Below the pieces are notes generated by a model. The model did not search any database and was not told where the DNA came from. It saw only the letters and a list, made by a program, of their open reading frames with translations. DNA of 56,998 bases from a virus. Of the stretch, positions 12,401 through 19,201 are shown piece after piece; the stretch's first letter is position 1; each line of letters opens with the position of its first letter. The position numbers were made by a program, and so were the translations under genes. The stretch lies in IMG/VR virus record IMGVR_UViG_3300021959_000045, positions 1-56,998 of that record; one strand, 5' to 3'.

Positions 12401-12571
12401 GTGACCACCCAAACGAGAAAGTTCTCTTTGGATTATTGTTTGTAATTCGTTAAGCTCTCTTGCTTGAAGGGGTCTTCCAGAATTAAACAATACCTTATGA
12501 TAACCACGATTGGGACTGTAGTCATCTTTATATGTGGTATATTCAATATTACTATTGTAAGTAGTAGGCAT
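6434..12571 (-). CDS. DUF4815-type giant virion/baseplate structural protein (2045 aa)
   Basis: The N-terminus (YSPNRGYHKVLFNSGRPLQA and RELNELQTIIQRE) is the signature of the DUF4815 structural proteins of marine T4-like phages. A long beta-rich middle follows, then a segment with Thr/Ser repeats (TTTTNTTTTT) and a coiled coil at about residues 1260-1320. A Gly/Ser/Thr-rich linker comes next, and a C-terminal domain begins near DPIAQTFMVDNEYGTF. The family sits with baseplate wedge genes in related phages and is thought to be a baseplate periphery or fibre-base component; that is family knowledge, not visible here. It is preceded by the gp8-like gene with a 12-nt gap and its stop overlaps the next start. 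Confidence 0.85.
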   Translation of the reverse strand: MPTTYNSNIEYTTYKDDYSPNRGYHKVLFNSGRPLQARELNELQTIIQRELSRLGGHLFKQGAAVKPGGIYVNNAYEYVRLQSSAFTTSANLVGRDVTGSTSGVVAQVIQFVPGTEDAGDLTNVPTIYVRYKNGNPTSETDLTLAEGADNSGPAPVKFSPGEILTVNGGDPVIVENSNYNNLIWPVGFGSKLGVGAGHYFVLGHFVEVPKQAVILSKYFGGFTGDIGFVVYQDIVTATDSNLLYDNQGSVPNLTSPGADRYRIRLKLMKREDTLPSENFIFLARIADGVIAQATTGLNEYNKINDVLAQRTAEESGNYIVEPYKIRFVEIDSAAIEDRLYLEVSKGVSYINGYRTENPTLKKLVIPKPTATETISGDVVPVVYDRYFNVNSTDNTTHRGTLTLGSTVNLYADPGGTGSVIGNVKVRSIERTTGSVGGVNSVTRVYISSSGDISSSIRSAKSIGTGTTNYFNLVLEGNPLRAVIKGDIKNKDLLFTLPRPRPSLVGGINGELDYNFITQQTFTTNGSGEASITTSGDTYTDTSSWIVSSQDSGSVSFIVDATQGAPVGTQADFTNLTPNLQYTATLYKRITNATPKQKRPVETTITGTVVSGTPFNLQQYDIKTVSEIKDSANGNSIFSYFTLDNGQRDTHYAKGRLVQTFPYSGPIYTKFEHWERVTLPSGGYYYSKNSYIDGPSISITYNDIPTYKPTNDAATRLFNVLDFRPDFDSVSGTYDNGTETFHLPKRATLITGDNSYYLPRADKLVMSQEGKLMYIRGVPDRNPQFKKTPDKSLELYKVVMNANTLTPEDLSLTKVEHKLYTMKDIGKLEKKLDRLEEVTALSLLEVDTKNLSLLDADGNIRTKSGFFVENFKDQTLSATKSKDYRASLDFQSNVARPKFSSDNIRLIWDQANSSGVIKKGDMLYLDYAEVNWKSILIASRNEPVNPFIINIFDGFMSLSPASDEWKDTKYKAPKIIPNGTRIESTDVGFIWNEHETNWSGQNPDDLEVGQVTGVNSTISNSNSYDVTNSTTTDGDGLFVESITTDTTTTNTTTTTKHTVTKIVSEETIEEVVGDRIVQVYSIPWMRSRKIYFKAEGLRPSVRVFPFFNNKKVSKWCRQESFVLFSDREEDEGNINTQYTQHPDGPTTLITNQFGEVSGSFLIPRVINADLYYKTILGIETYDPAQDVDRFPAGSLEFKLLDITQPLDDAATSRAFTVYSAKGVLNQRQKDVLSTRVLHEASSDFYSESFHVSTTSATSLVQNETTANQFTELLSTVEDMSSEIAELGSQIDIIQEELDNTELEVTALNNEYQNLSDAVANNRATLETIVTTENSGVGQDTGNANDQGSGVIAQGTTTVQSVVIEEEVSGVGGSSSGTQAVATTVFNVNNGGEAVIGTANAIDVTYEGSGSNEVATVSITDGSFNELDQIVVVSAGVRPDTTSGNDTAASFGYTRAIPNNLTATEGGKTAAATNDQTTYTNAGGETLYVYNVDEPDATKVSSAHRTGDNSEQVRRCRYHDPIAQTFMVDNEYGTFITKVGLFFATKDPTIPVQVQIRPTVNGVPSSSKIIASKFVASSQVQVPARVDFKNFATVKSTETVFEFDEPVFLSPFTEYAICVLASNTPYYTVYVSEMEQWVLGSTSERILTQPSLGSFFRSQNSQLWEPDQQVDMMYKLYRAQFRYGGKAVFRNADVPRELLDPDPINTTAGSTEVYVNHYDHGLRVGDKAELLGLDSSAKYGGGTGVLGSSMLTINGVRRTVTKADTFGYVFNADSAAPTTSTFGGTGITSDRNIQFNIANLNIETANPDATSISAGYKFTTGSSIAGNQTSYNKNTQWQRITPKINTSFDAPRQIANRYNETDATVGFQQRSCEIKVDLKSSHEFISPMLDLQRCSLTLIENIVDFQDSADVSDFKNIPIRYTSETDPYSGSHPAKHITKPISLAEDAVGLKVLYAANIPPNTEILLYYRTSVDGEDITTKNWIYDAPENTLPTDENPTIFREYTNLMGGEGGSLDAFNEFQLKMVFRSKNSSKVPVIRDLRAIALVD

Positions 12572-12583
12572 TTTAAATAATCC

Positions 12584-14026
12584 TTAGAATGTAATTACTA
12601 TTTTTAAATCTTGACGCGACTCATCATCTCTCGGAATTTCAGAACGATTGTCAACATACATGAGTTCACCAGAATAGTTATCTATATCTGGCGATACGAA
12701 GGTCGCGATGGTTGCCGCTGCGCCACCTTGGATTCTAGATAGAACATCACCTATCTGAAAGGTTCCATACCCAGAGGAATCGTTTTGATGATACCACATA
12801 TATCCTGTAGTGGTAATACCATCACTACTGTCATAATAGTGATCTACAATTGCAGAAGCGTTGCTGGTGCCTCCTGTAATAAAATCTCCGGGACTAAAAA
12901 ACCCTGATGGAGATGAAGTAGTCAATGAGTTTAAATTGTTTCCAGTTAAGCTTGTAAAATAATCACTATCATTTACAGTAGTGGTTGGATTTTTCAATAA
13001 TGAAATCTGTCTAAAAGATGTAGATAGTCCGGACCGAAAAGGTATGATTGTATCAGTTTCGTTACCAGCCAACTGAACATTAAACATTAATTGAGTAGCG
13101 CGTAAGTCAATAGTTGGATCAGCACCAATACCGTTTTTAGGAGAAAAAATTGGTCTAACAATTCCTGATGCACCATTAATCGAAACACTAGCGTTATCAT
13201 ATCCAGAACCGAATTGCCAACCCGTACCAACACCATTACTATCAATTTCAACGCTGATTAGATATCCGCTGCCGTCTATTCTTGCAACACCTGCCGCTGG
13301 TACTTGATTCGCCCCTGTAATTGTAACGGTTGGTGTTGAACTATAATTACCACTACCCGCATCAAGAACTTCAAATCCTACAATTGATTTTGGAACTGCA
13401 TTATCTTGCACATTTTTTTGTTGAATGTCTGTTGCGACATCATTTACGCCAGCTGAGTCAACAAATTTAACAGGAATAAATTTAGAAGTTACATAATTAT
13501 CGGTGTCAGCAACACTAATGGTATACATAAACTTCCAGAAATAACCATCGCCGGTTTTAAAAGGAACCCCGTTCAGTCCTCCGGTAGGTTGAACAGTAGA
13601 AATTGACGGATTCGGAAGAGTTTTTCCACTAATAGGATCAAGAAATACTCCGCCAGCAACACCAGCCCTCAGACACATGTAGACTTGATTCTGGTCATTA
13701 AGGACATAATATTTTTTCGAATCGTCATCGTGGTCGGTATGATCATCGTTATACTCATGATAAATCGTACCTGAAGTCCAGTTATAACGAGGGATAACAT
13801 AACTTAAATTCGTAACCAGTTTTGAAGCTTGAAAAGCGTTTCTAGTCGATTTAGACCAAGAAGGTGACTGTAGGTAGTCAACTTGTGAAACATCAGGCGG
13901 AGTATCTACTGCACCCCATTGTTCTGTTCTACCGATAACAATATAGTAGTTATCGCCAGAATCATAATCTCGTCGGAGTTCCTGAGTTAATTCCCGTTTG
14001 AATTGATCAGTTATTGTTGCTGTCAT
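12584..14026 (-). CDS. 8: Baseplate wedge protein, gp8-like
   Basis: 480 residues. The N-terminus (ITDQFKRELTQELRRDYDSG, then NYYIVIGRTEQW) resembles gp8-type wedge proteins of marine T4-like phages. Those proteins begin with a helix and the 'YYI..GR...W' strand. The rest is beta-rich with several Gly/Ser loops. It lies between gp9-like and DUF4815 genes, where gp8 is expected. It is longer than T4 gp8 (334 aa), as is usual in marine relatives. The gp8 name rests on motif memory and synteny rather than alignment. Confidence 0.6.
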   Translation of the reverse strand: MTATITDQFKRELTQELRRDYDSGDNYYIVIGRTEQWGAVDTPPDVSQVDYLQSPSWSKSTRNAFQASKLVTNLSYVIPRYNWTSGTIYHEYNDDHTDHDDDSKKYYVLNDQNQVYMCLRAGVAGGVFLDPISGKTLPNPSISTVQPTGGLNGVPFKTGDGYFWKFMYTISVADTDNYVTSKFIPVKFVDSAGVNDVATDIQQKNVQDNAVPKSIVGFEVLDAGSGNYSSTPTVTITGANQVPAAGVARIDGSGYLISVEIDSNGVGTGWQFGSGYDNASVSINGASGIVRPIFSPKNGIGADPTIDLRATQLMFNVQLAGNETDTIIPFRSGLSTSFRQISLLKNPTTTVNDSDYFTSLTGNNLNSLTTSSPSGFFSPGDFITGGTSNASAIVDHYYDSSDGITTTGYMWYHQNDSSGYGTFQIGDVLSRIQGGAAATIATFVSPDIDNYSGELMYVDNRSEIPRDDESRQDLKIVITF

Positions 14027-14044
14027 TTCTTTTTAACCTTTATA

Positions 14045-15055
14045 TTATGGTGTTATTGTTACATCACTTTTGTTGATTACATACCAGTTACTACCGTCCC
14101 ATATAAGATGTGCTACAGTACCAGTGGTTAACGTAAAATTAGTACCCTGTCCAAAATTAGTAGGTACAATTGCAAAATTATTACTTGCGCCTACATTTGT
14201 TACGTATTTAACTTCACCCTTTTCATCACCGTCTGGTAAAGTCCAATTATCGGTCCCTGAAGCATTGATAAAAACCGCAGGTTGGTTGGCCAAGACGGTA
14301 CCACCATTACTGGTTTGTGTTGCATACTGTCCGTCACCAAACATAACTTTAGTAGAAAGTTCAACTGCTCCTGAACCTTTCGGTAGAAGTCGTATACTAA
14401 CATCTGTATCGGTACCGTCTGCACTAATATCAACTGGACTATTAGTCAAGGCGTTACTTAATTTTAAATAGTTAACTGCTGTTCCAACAACGGCCTCAAA
14501 TTCTAAAATACCTTCGTTGCCTGCATCGACCCAAACGGTATCAGAGATAATCGCATTGTTAATAGTACAGGAATCAACTGACTTATTTTTTAAATTTTGG
14601 GTCGCATTCGCAAACACAAACGAATCATCAGATGTTAAAACCGGCAACTGAATACTAATATTTGATGCGAGTTCCGAACTATGTACCCGATAATAATGAT
14701 CTGCACTTAGATCATTTATTAATAAGTCACCATAAGAACATGAATCAAGGGTCTTATTCGTCAAAGTTTGTGTTGCGGAATCCAAGACAACGAAGGCCGA
14801 GTAATCAGGAAATTTAATAGAGTTGTTTTGTGATGGACCTACTGCACCCACATTTGTTTTATATGTCAGTGTGGGATCTTTAAAATTAATACTAGCACTA
14901 TCAAAATCAACGAAAGTTCCAATAATAAACCCATCTGGGCCAAAAGTATCATAGATCTCTTGAAAATTTTCGTTTATTTTAGACGCACCCGCTCGCAGAG
15001 TATCCCCTGTCCCGTCATTTGCAGTCGAACCAATATTAACAATTTGCCTTGTCAT
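14045..15055 (-). CDS. 9: gp9-like baseplate-to-fibre connector protein
   Basis: 336 residues. The N-terminus (IVNIGSTANDGTGDTLRAG and KINENFQEIYDTFG) matches the start of T4 gp9, where a similar 'G..STGD....G..KINS.F..IY..FG' segment forms the coiled coil that enters the wedge. The middle has two 'TLTNKTLDSC' / 'NLKNKSVDSC' strands typical of fibre shafts. The C-terminus is a compact beta domain ending LIWDGSNWYVINKSDVTITP. It probably connects long fibres to the baseplate. It has its own late promoter 27 nt upstream. Confidence 0.6.
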   Translation of the reverse strand: MTRQIVNIGSTANDGTGDTLRAGASKINENFQEIYDTFGPDGFIIGTFVDFDSASINFKDPTLTYKTNVGAVGPSQNNSIKFPDYSAFVVLDSATQTLTNKTLDSCSYGDLLINDLSADHYYRVHSSELASNISIQLPVLTSDDSFVFANATQNLKNKSVDSCTINNAIISDTVWVDAGNEGILEFEAVVGTAVNYLKLSNALTNSPVDISADGTDTDVSIRLLPKGSGAVELSTKVMFGDGQYATQTSNGGTVLANQPAVFINASGTDNWTLPDGDEKGEVKYVTNVGASNNFAIVPTNFGQGTNFTLTTGTVAHLIWDGSNWYVINKSDVTITP

Positions 15056-15081
15056 CGTTTAATCCATTTTACCTTAATGTT

Positions 15082-15089
15082 TATTTATA
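15082..15089 (-). promoter_or_regulatory. T4-type late promoter for gp9-like gene
   Basis: Exact TATAAATA on the minus strand in the 36-nt gap between two baseplate genes, 27 nt before the ATG at 15055. Intergenic position and spacing fit a late promoter. Confidence 0.8.
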
Positions 15090-15091
15090 CC

Positions 15092-16198
15092 TTATTTCCT
15101 ATCGAAGGTTCCGAAAGTTCCCATAAAGGTTGTCAGAGACACATCCGAATCAATAGAGAAGTCGATGTTACTATTGCCGACTCGATCAACATCTGTACTA
15201 CTATCCATATCGAACGAAGCAATCTTCGGAGTTACATAAGAAGAATCATAATCGACACCGATAGTTCCTATTAATGCATTATTTCCATCCACACCAGCAT
15301 ATGCGTCTCTTTCGCCCGGAACCACAAAACCACCAAGAGTCTTTAATGTAGTTGGTGTGAATCTTGCCAATGGGTCAAGTGAAAATTCTTCAAACTGGTC
15401 TACATGATATCTGTCTAAGTGAACTTTGATCTTTCCGAGACCCCCAGTATATGTAGAGTCGTAAATAGCATAATGACTCGTTTCACTTTGATCAGCGGCT
15501 AACTTAGTGAAAGATGCCGAATCTATGCTGATCACAACAGGCGTAGCAATTCGACCAGCACTATCCATCAAATCATAACCATCATAAGGAATGCCGCCAA
15601 ACGCAGCTTCTCCAACTGCTTGGATTTGTCCAGCAAGATAAAATCCTGCTGGGTGTGCGAACAACTTATATACTTCTCTCCATACCGTAATAGGAATACC
15701 AATTTTAATGAGAATAGCAAACGTCTGATATAATTTATCGTCCGTTATAAAACGATTACTTAAAGGTCCTATTTCTGAACTGTTTAGATTAAACACCTTT
15801 TCACTAGTATATTCAATATCCGGATCTTCACCGAAGAAAGAACGAAAAAATTGTTGAATTGCAAGTTTAGATCCTTTCGATTTATAAAGATTACTTGCAA
15901 TTTGAGCAGCACCTCTTTTATCTACAAATCCTTGAAAGTAACTTTCACCCAATAGAAGTTCGTCTTCCAAGAAACCCAAAAGAGATAAATCGGTTTCGAC
16001 TATATCTTTGGTCTCAAAAAGATGGTGAATTAGTTCAGCTGGTGATTCCTCGGATTCTATCCACTCATAATATTTCTCTAAAAATGTAATAAACTGAGGA
16101 TAGTCCTGTATAAAATGATCAGGAAGAACTTCTTTGATCTTCCTGTCATACAAGGTCAATTCACGTCTGTTATTTTCTTTGTAACCGAAATGAGCCAT
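15092..16198 (-). CDS. Baseplate wedge protein at the gp7 position
   Basis: 368 residues. The N-terminal 150 are helical (REVYKLF, YPQFITFLEKYYEWIESEES, GAAQIASNLYKSKGSKLAIQ). The C-terminal half is Asp/Ser-rich and beta-like. This architecture is conserved next to gp6 in marine T4-like phages, where the protein is called a structural or gp7-type wedge component. It is far shorter than T4 gp7 (1032 aa), so one-to-one orthology is doubtful. It lies 4 nt downstream of gp6, implying co-translation. Confidence 0.55.
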   Translation of the reverse strand: MAHFGYKENNRRELTLYDRKIKEVLPDHFIQDYPQFITFLEKYYEWIESEESPAELIHHLFETKDIVETDLSLLGFLEDELLLGESYFQGFVDKRGAAQIASNLYKSKGSKLAIQQFFRSFFGEDPDIEYTSEKVFNLNSSEIGPLSNRFITDDKLYQTFAILIKIGIPITVWREVYKLFAHPAGFYLAGQIQAVGEAAFGGIPYDGYDLMDSAGRIATPVVISIDSASFTKLAADQSETSHYAIYDSTYTGGLGKIKVHLDRYHVDQFEEFSLDPLARFTPTTLKTLGGFVVPGERDAYAGVDGNNALIGTIGVDYDSSYVTPKIASFDMDSSTDVDRVGNSNIDFSIDSDVSLTTFMGTFGTFDRK

Positions 16199-16202
16199 GG
16201 GA

Positions 16203-18071
16203 TTATATACTTGTTACCGAAACTGGAGTTTCGAATGAGACATCATTATCATACAACAGAATATTATTTCTCGATGGAGATACTGCACTTTGATTGCCTG
16301 GAATTACTGATATTTTAATAAAATCATCACCCCCAAGAACAGTTTCGGGGGCAAACGAAATCAAACGTACACGACCGTCTAAGAAAAATTCTCCAACATT
16401 GTCGACTAAGGCAACACCAGCGCCCTGTTGTATAACTTGTATAGTTCTTGAACCTAAACGGTTTCTTAAAAAACAGGTTTTACCTTGAAATCTAAACAAA
16501 CCAGATGTTAGTATATACTCTGAATTATTCGGTTGTTGGATAGTTTGTGGGAAAAAGAAATTATAATTTGTTTTTTTACCAAGAAGACTAATTGAATTTC
16601 CATTGTTGTCTAGTCCTGTCGGTGTAAGTCTTTGTTGCATTTTCACGTCTGCTCTACTTGATAAAACAGAGGGGTCAACATTGTCAACAAACGCCAACAG
16701 ATTAGAACGTCTAAAAGATTGTCCAAACTTCCCGATAGAGTTAGTAAAATAATTATTGACAGCGTTTCCAACCAAGGTTTTAATAGTGTTCAAACCAAGC
16801 GTTGTAAATCTAGGGTTGTATTGGTAGTATACCAAAGTTTCTATAAATGTTGTAACAGGATCTAAGAACCTAAGTTTCCACGACACTATCGATAGTCTGT
16901 TGACATAAAGTTCAATATTAACTTTTAGATCGTTAATATCGCTCTGGGATAGACCTGTTTTCCAACGAATACTCATGTATACTGCACCATACTCTGGCGG
17001 ATCATTATCTTCGCCACCCCACGAATTAATTTCTTCGATATATTCTCTAAACCTTGCAAGAACGAGAGTGGAGTAATCTCCAGCCACGACCATACGATTT
17101 TGTGTAGTATACTGAAACGGTGCGTTTCTTTTGATTGATGTGTTAGTTTCTTTTTCTGCCCCACCAATCGAGTTTGAAATAGTAGAGACAGTAATGTCAA
17201 CTTTTACGATATCGTCGTTGGTTAGTGTGACTGATAATTGTTCTGCCGCAGTAAAAACTTTACCCCCATTAGCAATACTACCAGAACAACTAATATATTC
17301 CACAGTAATTTTGTTTCCCGCTTCTGGCGTTGGCCCTAAAGTGTTACCGTTACCAAAAGAAAGTTCGAAGAAACCATTGGGAGATTCTTTGAGAACATAT
17401 ATTAATGAGTTTTCATTGATTTCAGTAGCTTCATTGATTGGTGAATAAATTTGAAAATTCGTAGATGACGGTGTATCAAAAACACGTACCGTTACCGTTG
17501 TACGATCAAGATTTTTATCAGGAATTACGAATATCTCATCTTCTTCAGAAGAACCGACAATAAAAGTTTTTGTTTTAATCACACCTTCAGAGATTGATAT
17601 TATTTCCGGATTATCGCCAGACGGAAGTTTAAAGGAATAGTTGCCCACATTGTTTGTAGCGGTTGTTGCCTCAGTAGTAATAAAAGAATATGAAATGTCA
17701 TTAATAGTAGAGTTAAACTTAAAACCTTTGGGTATGGTAATTGAAGGTGGTTCGTTTCCACCACCAATAGATGCGCTAAATTGTACCTTTGCTTTTGAGG
17801 TTGTGCGTGAACCCGGTATATAACCAATAGCAGACGCAAGAGATACAATAGAACTTCTTAATTGTGCTGTTCCAAGGAAAGATTCGTTGAGAGCATAGTT
17901 TGCAGTTAAAGCGTTATAGTGTGTATTATAAGCAAGAACATCAAGAAGATTGGATAAACCAGATGCTTCGAAATCGAAATCAGTAAATTCGTTTTGTGCT
18001 TCAAAGAACGTCTTCAGATTGTTTTTGATCGTGTCAAAATCTAAAGCTGTTGACTTAATTGTAGTTGACAT
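16203..18071 (-). CDS. 6: Baseplate wedge subunit gp6 (baseplate J family)
   Basis: 622 residues, close to T4 gp6 (660). The N-terminal motif DFDTIKNNLKTFFEAQNEF, the run SGLSNLLDVLAYNTHYNAL and LNESFLGTAQLRSS are diagnostic of gp6. The core dimer domain (about residues 300-480) contains FQYTTQNRMVVAGDYSTLVL. gp6 forms the inner iris of the baseplate that clamps the hub and transmits the contraction signal. Its ATG abuts the gp25 stop with no gap. Confidence 0.9.
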   Translation of the reverse strand: MSTTIKSTALDFDTIKNNLKTFFEAQNEFTDFDFEASGLSNLLDVLAYNTHYNALTANYALNESFLGTAQLRSSIVSLASAIGYIPGSRTTSKAKVQFSASIGGGNEPPSITIPKGFKFNSTINDISYSFITTEATTATNNVGNYSFKLPSGDNPEIISISEGVIKTKTFIVGSSEEDEIFVIPDKNLDRTTVTVRVFDTPSSTNFQIYSPINEATEINENSLIYVLKESPNGFFELSFGNGNTLGPTPEAGNKITVEYISCSGSIANGGKVFTAAEQLSVTLTNDDIVKVDITVSTISNSIGGAEKETNTSIKRNAPFQYTTQNRMVVAGDYSTLVLARFREYIEEINSWGGEDNDPPEYGAVYMSIRWKTGLSQSDINDLKVNIELYVNRLSIVSWKLRFLDPVTTFIETLVYYQYNPRFTTLGLNTIKTLVGNAVNNYFTNSIGKFGQSFRRSNLLAFVDNVDPSVLSSRADVKMQQRLTPTGLDNNGNSISLLGKKTNYNFFFPQTIQQPNNSEYILTSGLFRFQGKTCFLRNRLGSRTIQVIQQGAGVALVDNVGEFFLDGRVRLISFAPETVLGGDDFIKISVIPGNQSAVSPSRNNILLYDNDVSFETPVSVTSI

Positions 18072-18512
18072 TTATCTTAACCTCGAAATTGTAGTTTCAA
18101 CTGTTATTGTTTGGTCTGTATTTCTTACCGAAAAACTGAGAAGGATATTTACAGCATTAATATCTTCTTGTACACCCACTCTTATGTTTCTTACCGATGC
18201 TCTGGGTTCGTAAGTTTCAATGGTACTCTTGATTTTTTCTACAATTCTACCACCAGTTTGTTCGTCTGCAAGTTCAAAAAAATAACTTTGCAAATCGATA
18301 CCAAAACCTGGTTCAAAAGGTTTATCAAATTTGTTCGAATTTAATAAGGTTTTTACGGCCTGTTTAACTGCAGCGGTTTCGGTTTTCTTAAAAATGTTTC
18401 CGATATCGCTTGCAGTAAAAGTCAGATCAATATCCTTATAGGGTCTAGTTCTAGTACTAGACGCACTAATCTTAGATATATTTGCATCTTCTTGTGAAAA
18501 AACTCTTGCCAT
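18072..18512 (-). CDS. 25: Baseplate wedge subunit gp25
   Basis: 146 residues, close to T4 gp25 (132). It has the conserved YKDIDLTF start, the AVKQAVKTLLNSNKFDKPFEPGFG segment with the EPGFG turn of the gp25/lysozyme-like wedge family, and the C-terminal beta strands. The protein starts sheath polymerisation and binds gp6 and gp53; despite the old family name it has no lysozyme activity. A late promoter lies 25 nt upstream and gp6 follows immediately. Confidence 0.9.
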   Translation of the reverse strand: MARVFSQEDANISKISASSTRTRPYKDIDLTFTASDIGNIFKKTETAAVKQAVKTLLNSNKFDKPFEPGFGIDLQSYFFELADEQTGGRIVEKIKSTIETYEPRASVRNIRVGVQEDINAVNILLSFSVRNTDQTITVETTISRLR

Positions 18513-18536
18513 TTTTAGTACTCGAAAAGTTATTTT

Positions 18537-18544
18537 TATTTATA
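18537..18544 (-). promoter_or_regulatory. T4-type late promoter for gp25-gp6
   Basis: Exact TATAAATA on the minus strand, 25 nt before the gp25 ATG at 18512 and 3 bp from the end of a 47-bp duplicated block. The 56-nt gap here is one of few in the tail operon. Confidence 0.8.
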
Positions 18545-18546
18545 TG

Positions 18547-18593
18547 GGTTTGTAAACCCCCTCTGAAACTATGAGACGGTTTTTTTTAAAAGT
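18547..18593. repeat. 47-bp direct repeat, copy 1 (block B)
   Basis: Identical over 47 bp to 18945-18991 and in the same orientation. This copy spans the C-terminal codons and stop of the 210-aa gene and reaches the gp25 promoter. Confidence 0.95.
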
Positions 18594-19201
18594 GAAGTTC
18601 CGGTTTCTGTTGACGATGGAATGAGTACCTCAACAACCTCATTTATCGATAAAGTAACACCGTTAAAAGTAGTTTTGAGGTTTTTAGTATAATTTAAGTC
18701 AAAATTATAGTTTGCTTCGGGCATGACCAATACAATTTGACAGCTAAGTTCACCAGAAGGGTCATAAGTATCATAATCGAGAATAAGTTCCTGATACTTT
18801 AAAAAGTCTTTCCAATATACGGACAGTTCGAATGTGTTTTCAAAATCTATCTTGCCGTTTTCGGCGAGTAATTGATAAACAATTGCACGTCCAGTTTGTT
18901 TGTAATCGTTGATTGACCAAGAAGTTACGGTTTCTGTTGACGATGGTTTGTAAACCCCCTCTGAAACTATGAGACGGTTTTTTTTAAAAGTTTTGTTGGT
19001 AAAAACTGTTCTCATTGCTTCTGCTTGAAGATACAATTGCCTTGCTACCAATTGTTTGTCAACATCCAATTGTTCAAACTGAACCCGTGAACCACGAGAT
19101 CCTAAAAACTTAGCAATCGTTATGCCAGGCGCAAGGGGTGTCGCAGAAGTAATCTCCGACTGAAAATTTGGATTATATACGGGATCAACAAGATATATCA
19201 T
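18569..19201 (-). CDS. Conserved tail/baseplate protein of unknown function
   Basis: 210 residues lying between the gp5 spike gene and gp25. No Walker motif, signal peptide or membrane segment is seen. The sequence is a mixed alpha/beta soluble protein (DKQLVARQLYLQAEAMRTVF helix; KIDFENTFELSVYWKDFLKY). Its ATG overlaps the stop of the spike gene (both at 19201). The C-terminus is odd: the last residues (PSSTETGTS then LLKKTVS and stop) are encoded by a duplication of internal codons 71-95. The 47-bp half of the copy is read in another frame and ends at once. The original C-terminus may therefore have been replaced. Confidence 0.75.
   Translation of the reverse strand: MIYLVDPVYNPNFQSEITSATPLAPGITIAKFLGSRGSRVQFEQLDVDKQLVARQLYLQAEAMRTVFTNKTFKKNRLIVSEGVYKPSSTETVTSWSINDYKQTGRAIVYQLLAENGKIDFENTFELSVYWKDFLKYQELILDYDTYDPSGELSCQIVLVMPEANYNFDLNYTKNLKTTFNGVTLSINEVVEVLIPSSTETGTSLLKKTVS
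18594..18619. repeat. 26-bp direct repeat, copy 1 (block A)
   Basis: Matches 18921-18946 with one mismatch. On the plus strand the order here is B-A, while at the other site it is A-B. Confidence 0.95.
18921..18946. repeat. 26-bp direct repeat, copy 2 (block A)
   Basis: Second copy of block A, inside the 210-aa gene and read in frame as PSSTETVTS. It overlaps block B by 2 bp. Confidence 0.95.
18945..18991. repeat. 47-bp direct repeat, copy 2 (block B)
   Basis: Second copy of block B, inside the 210-aa gene and read in frame as TFKKNRLIVSEGVYKP. Confidence 0.95.

Noticed and set aside
14070-14471. Plus-strand 133-aa ORF opposite the gp9-like gene
   Set aside because: Shadow frame; composition follows the complementary strand.
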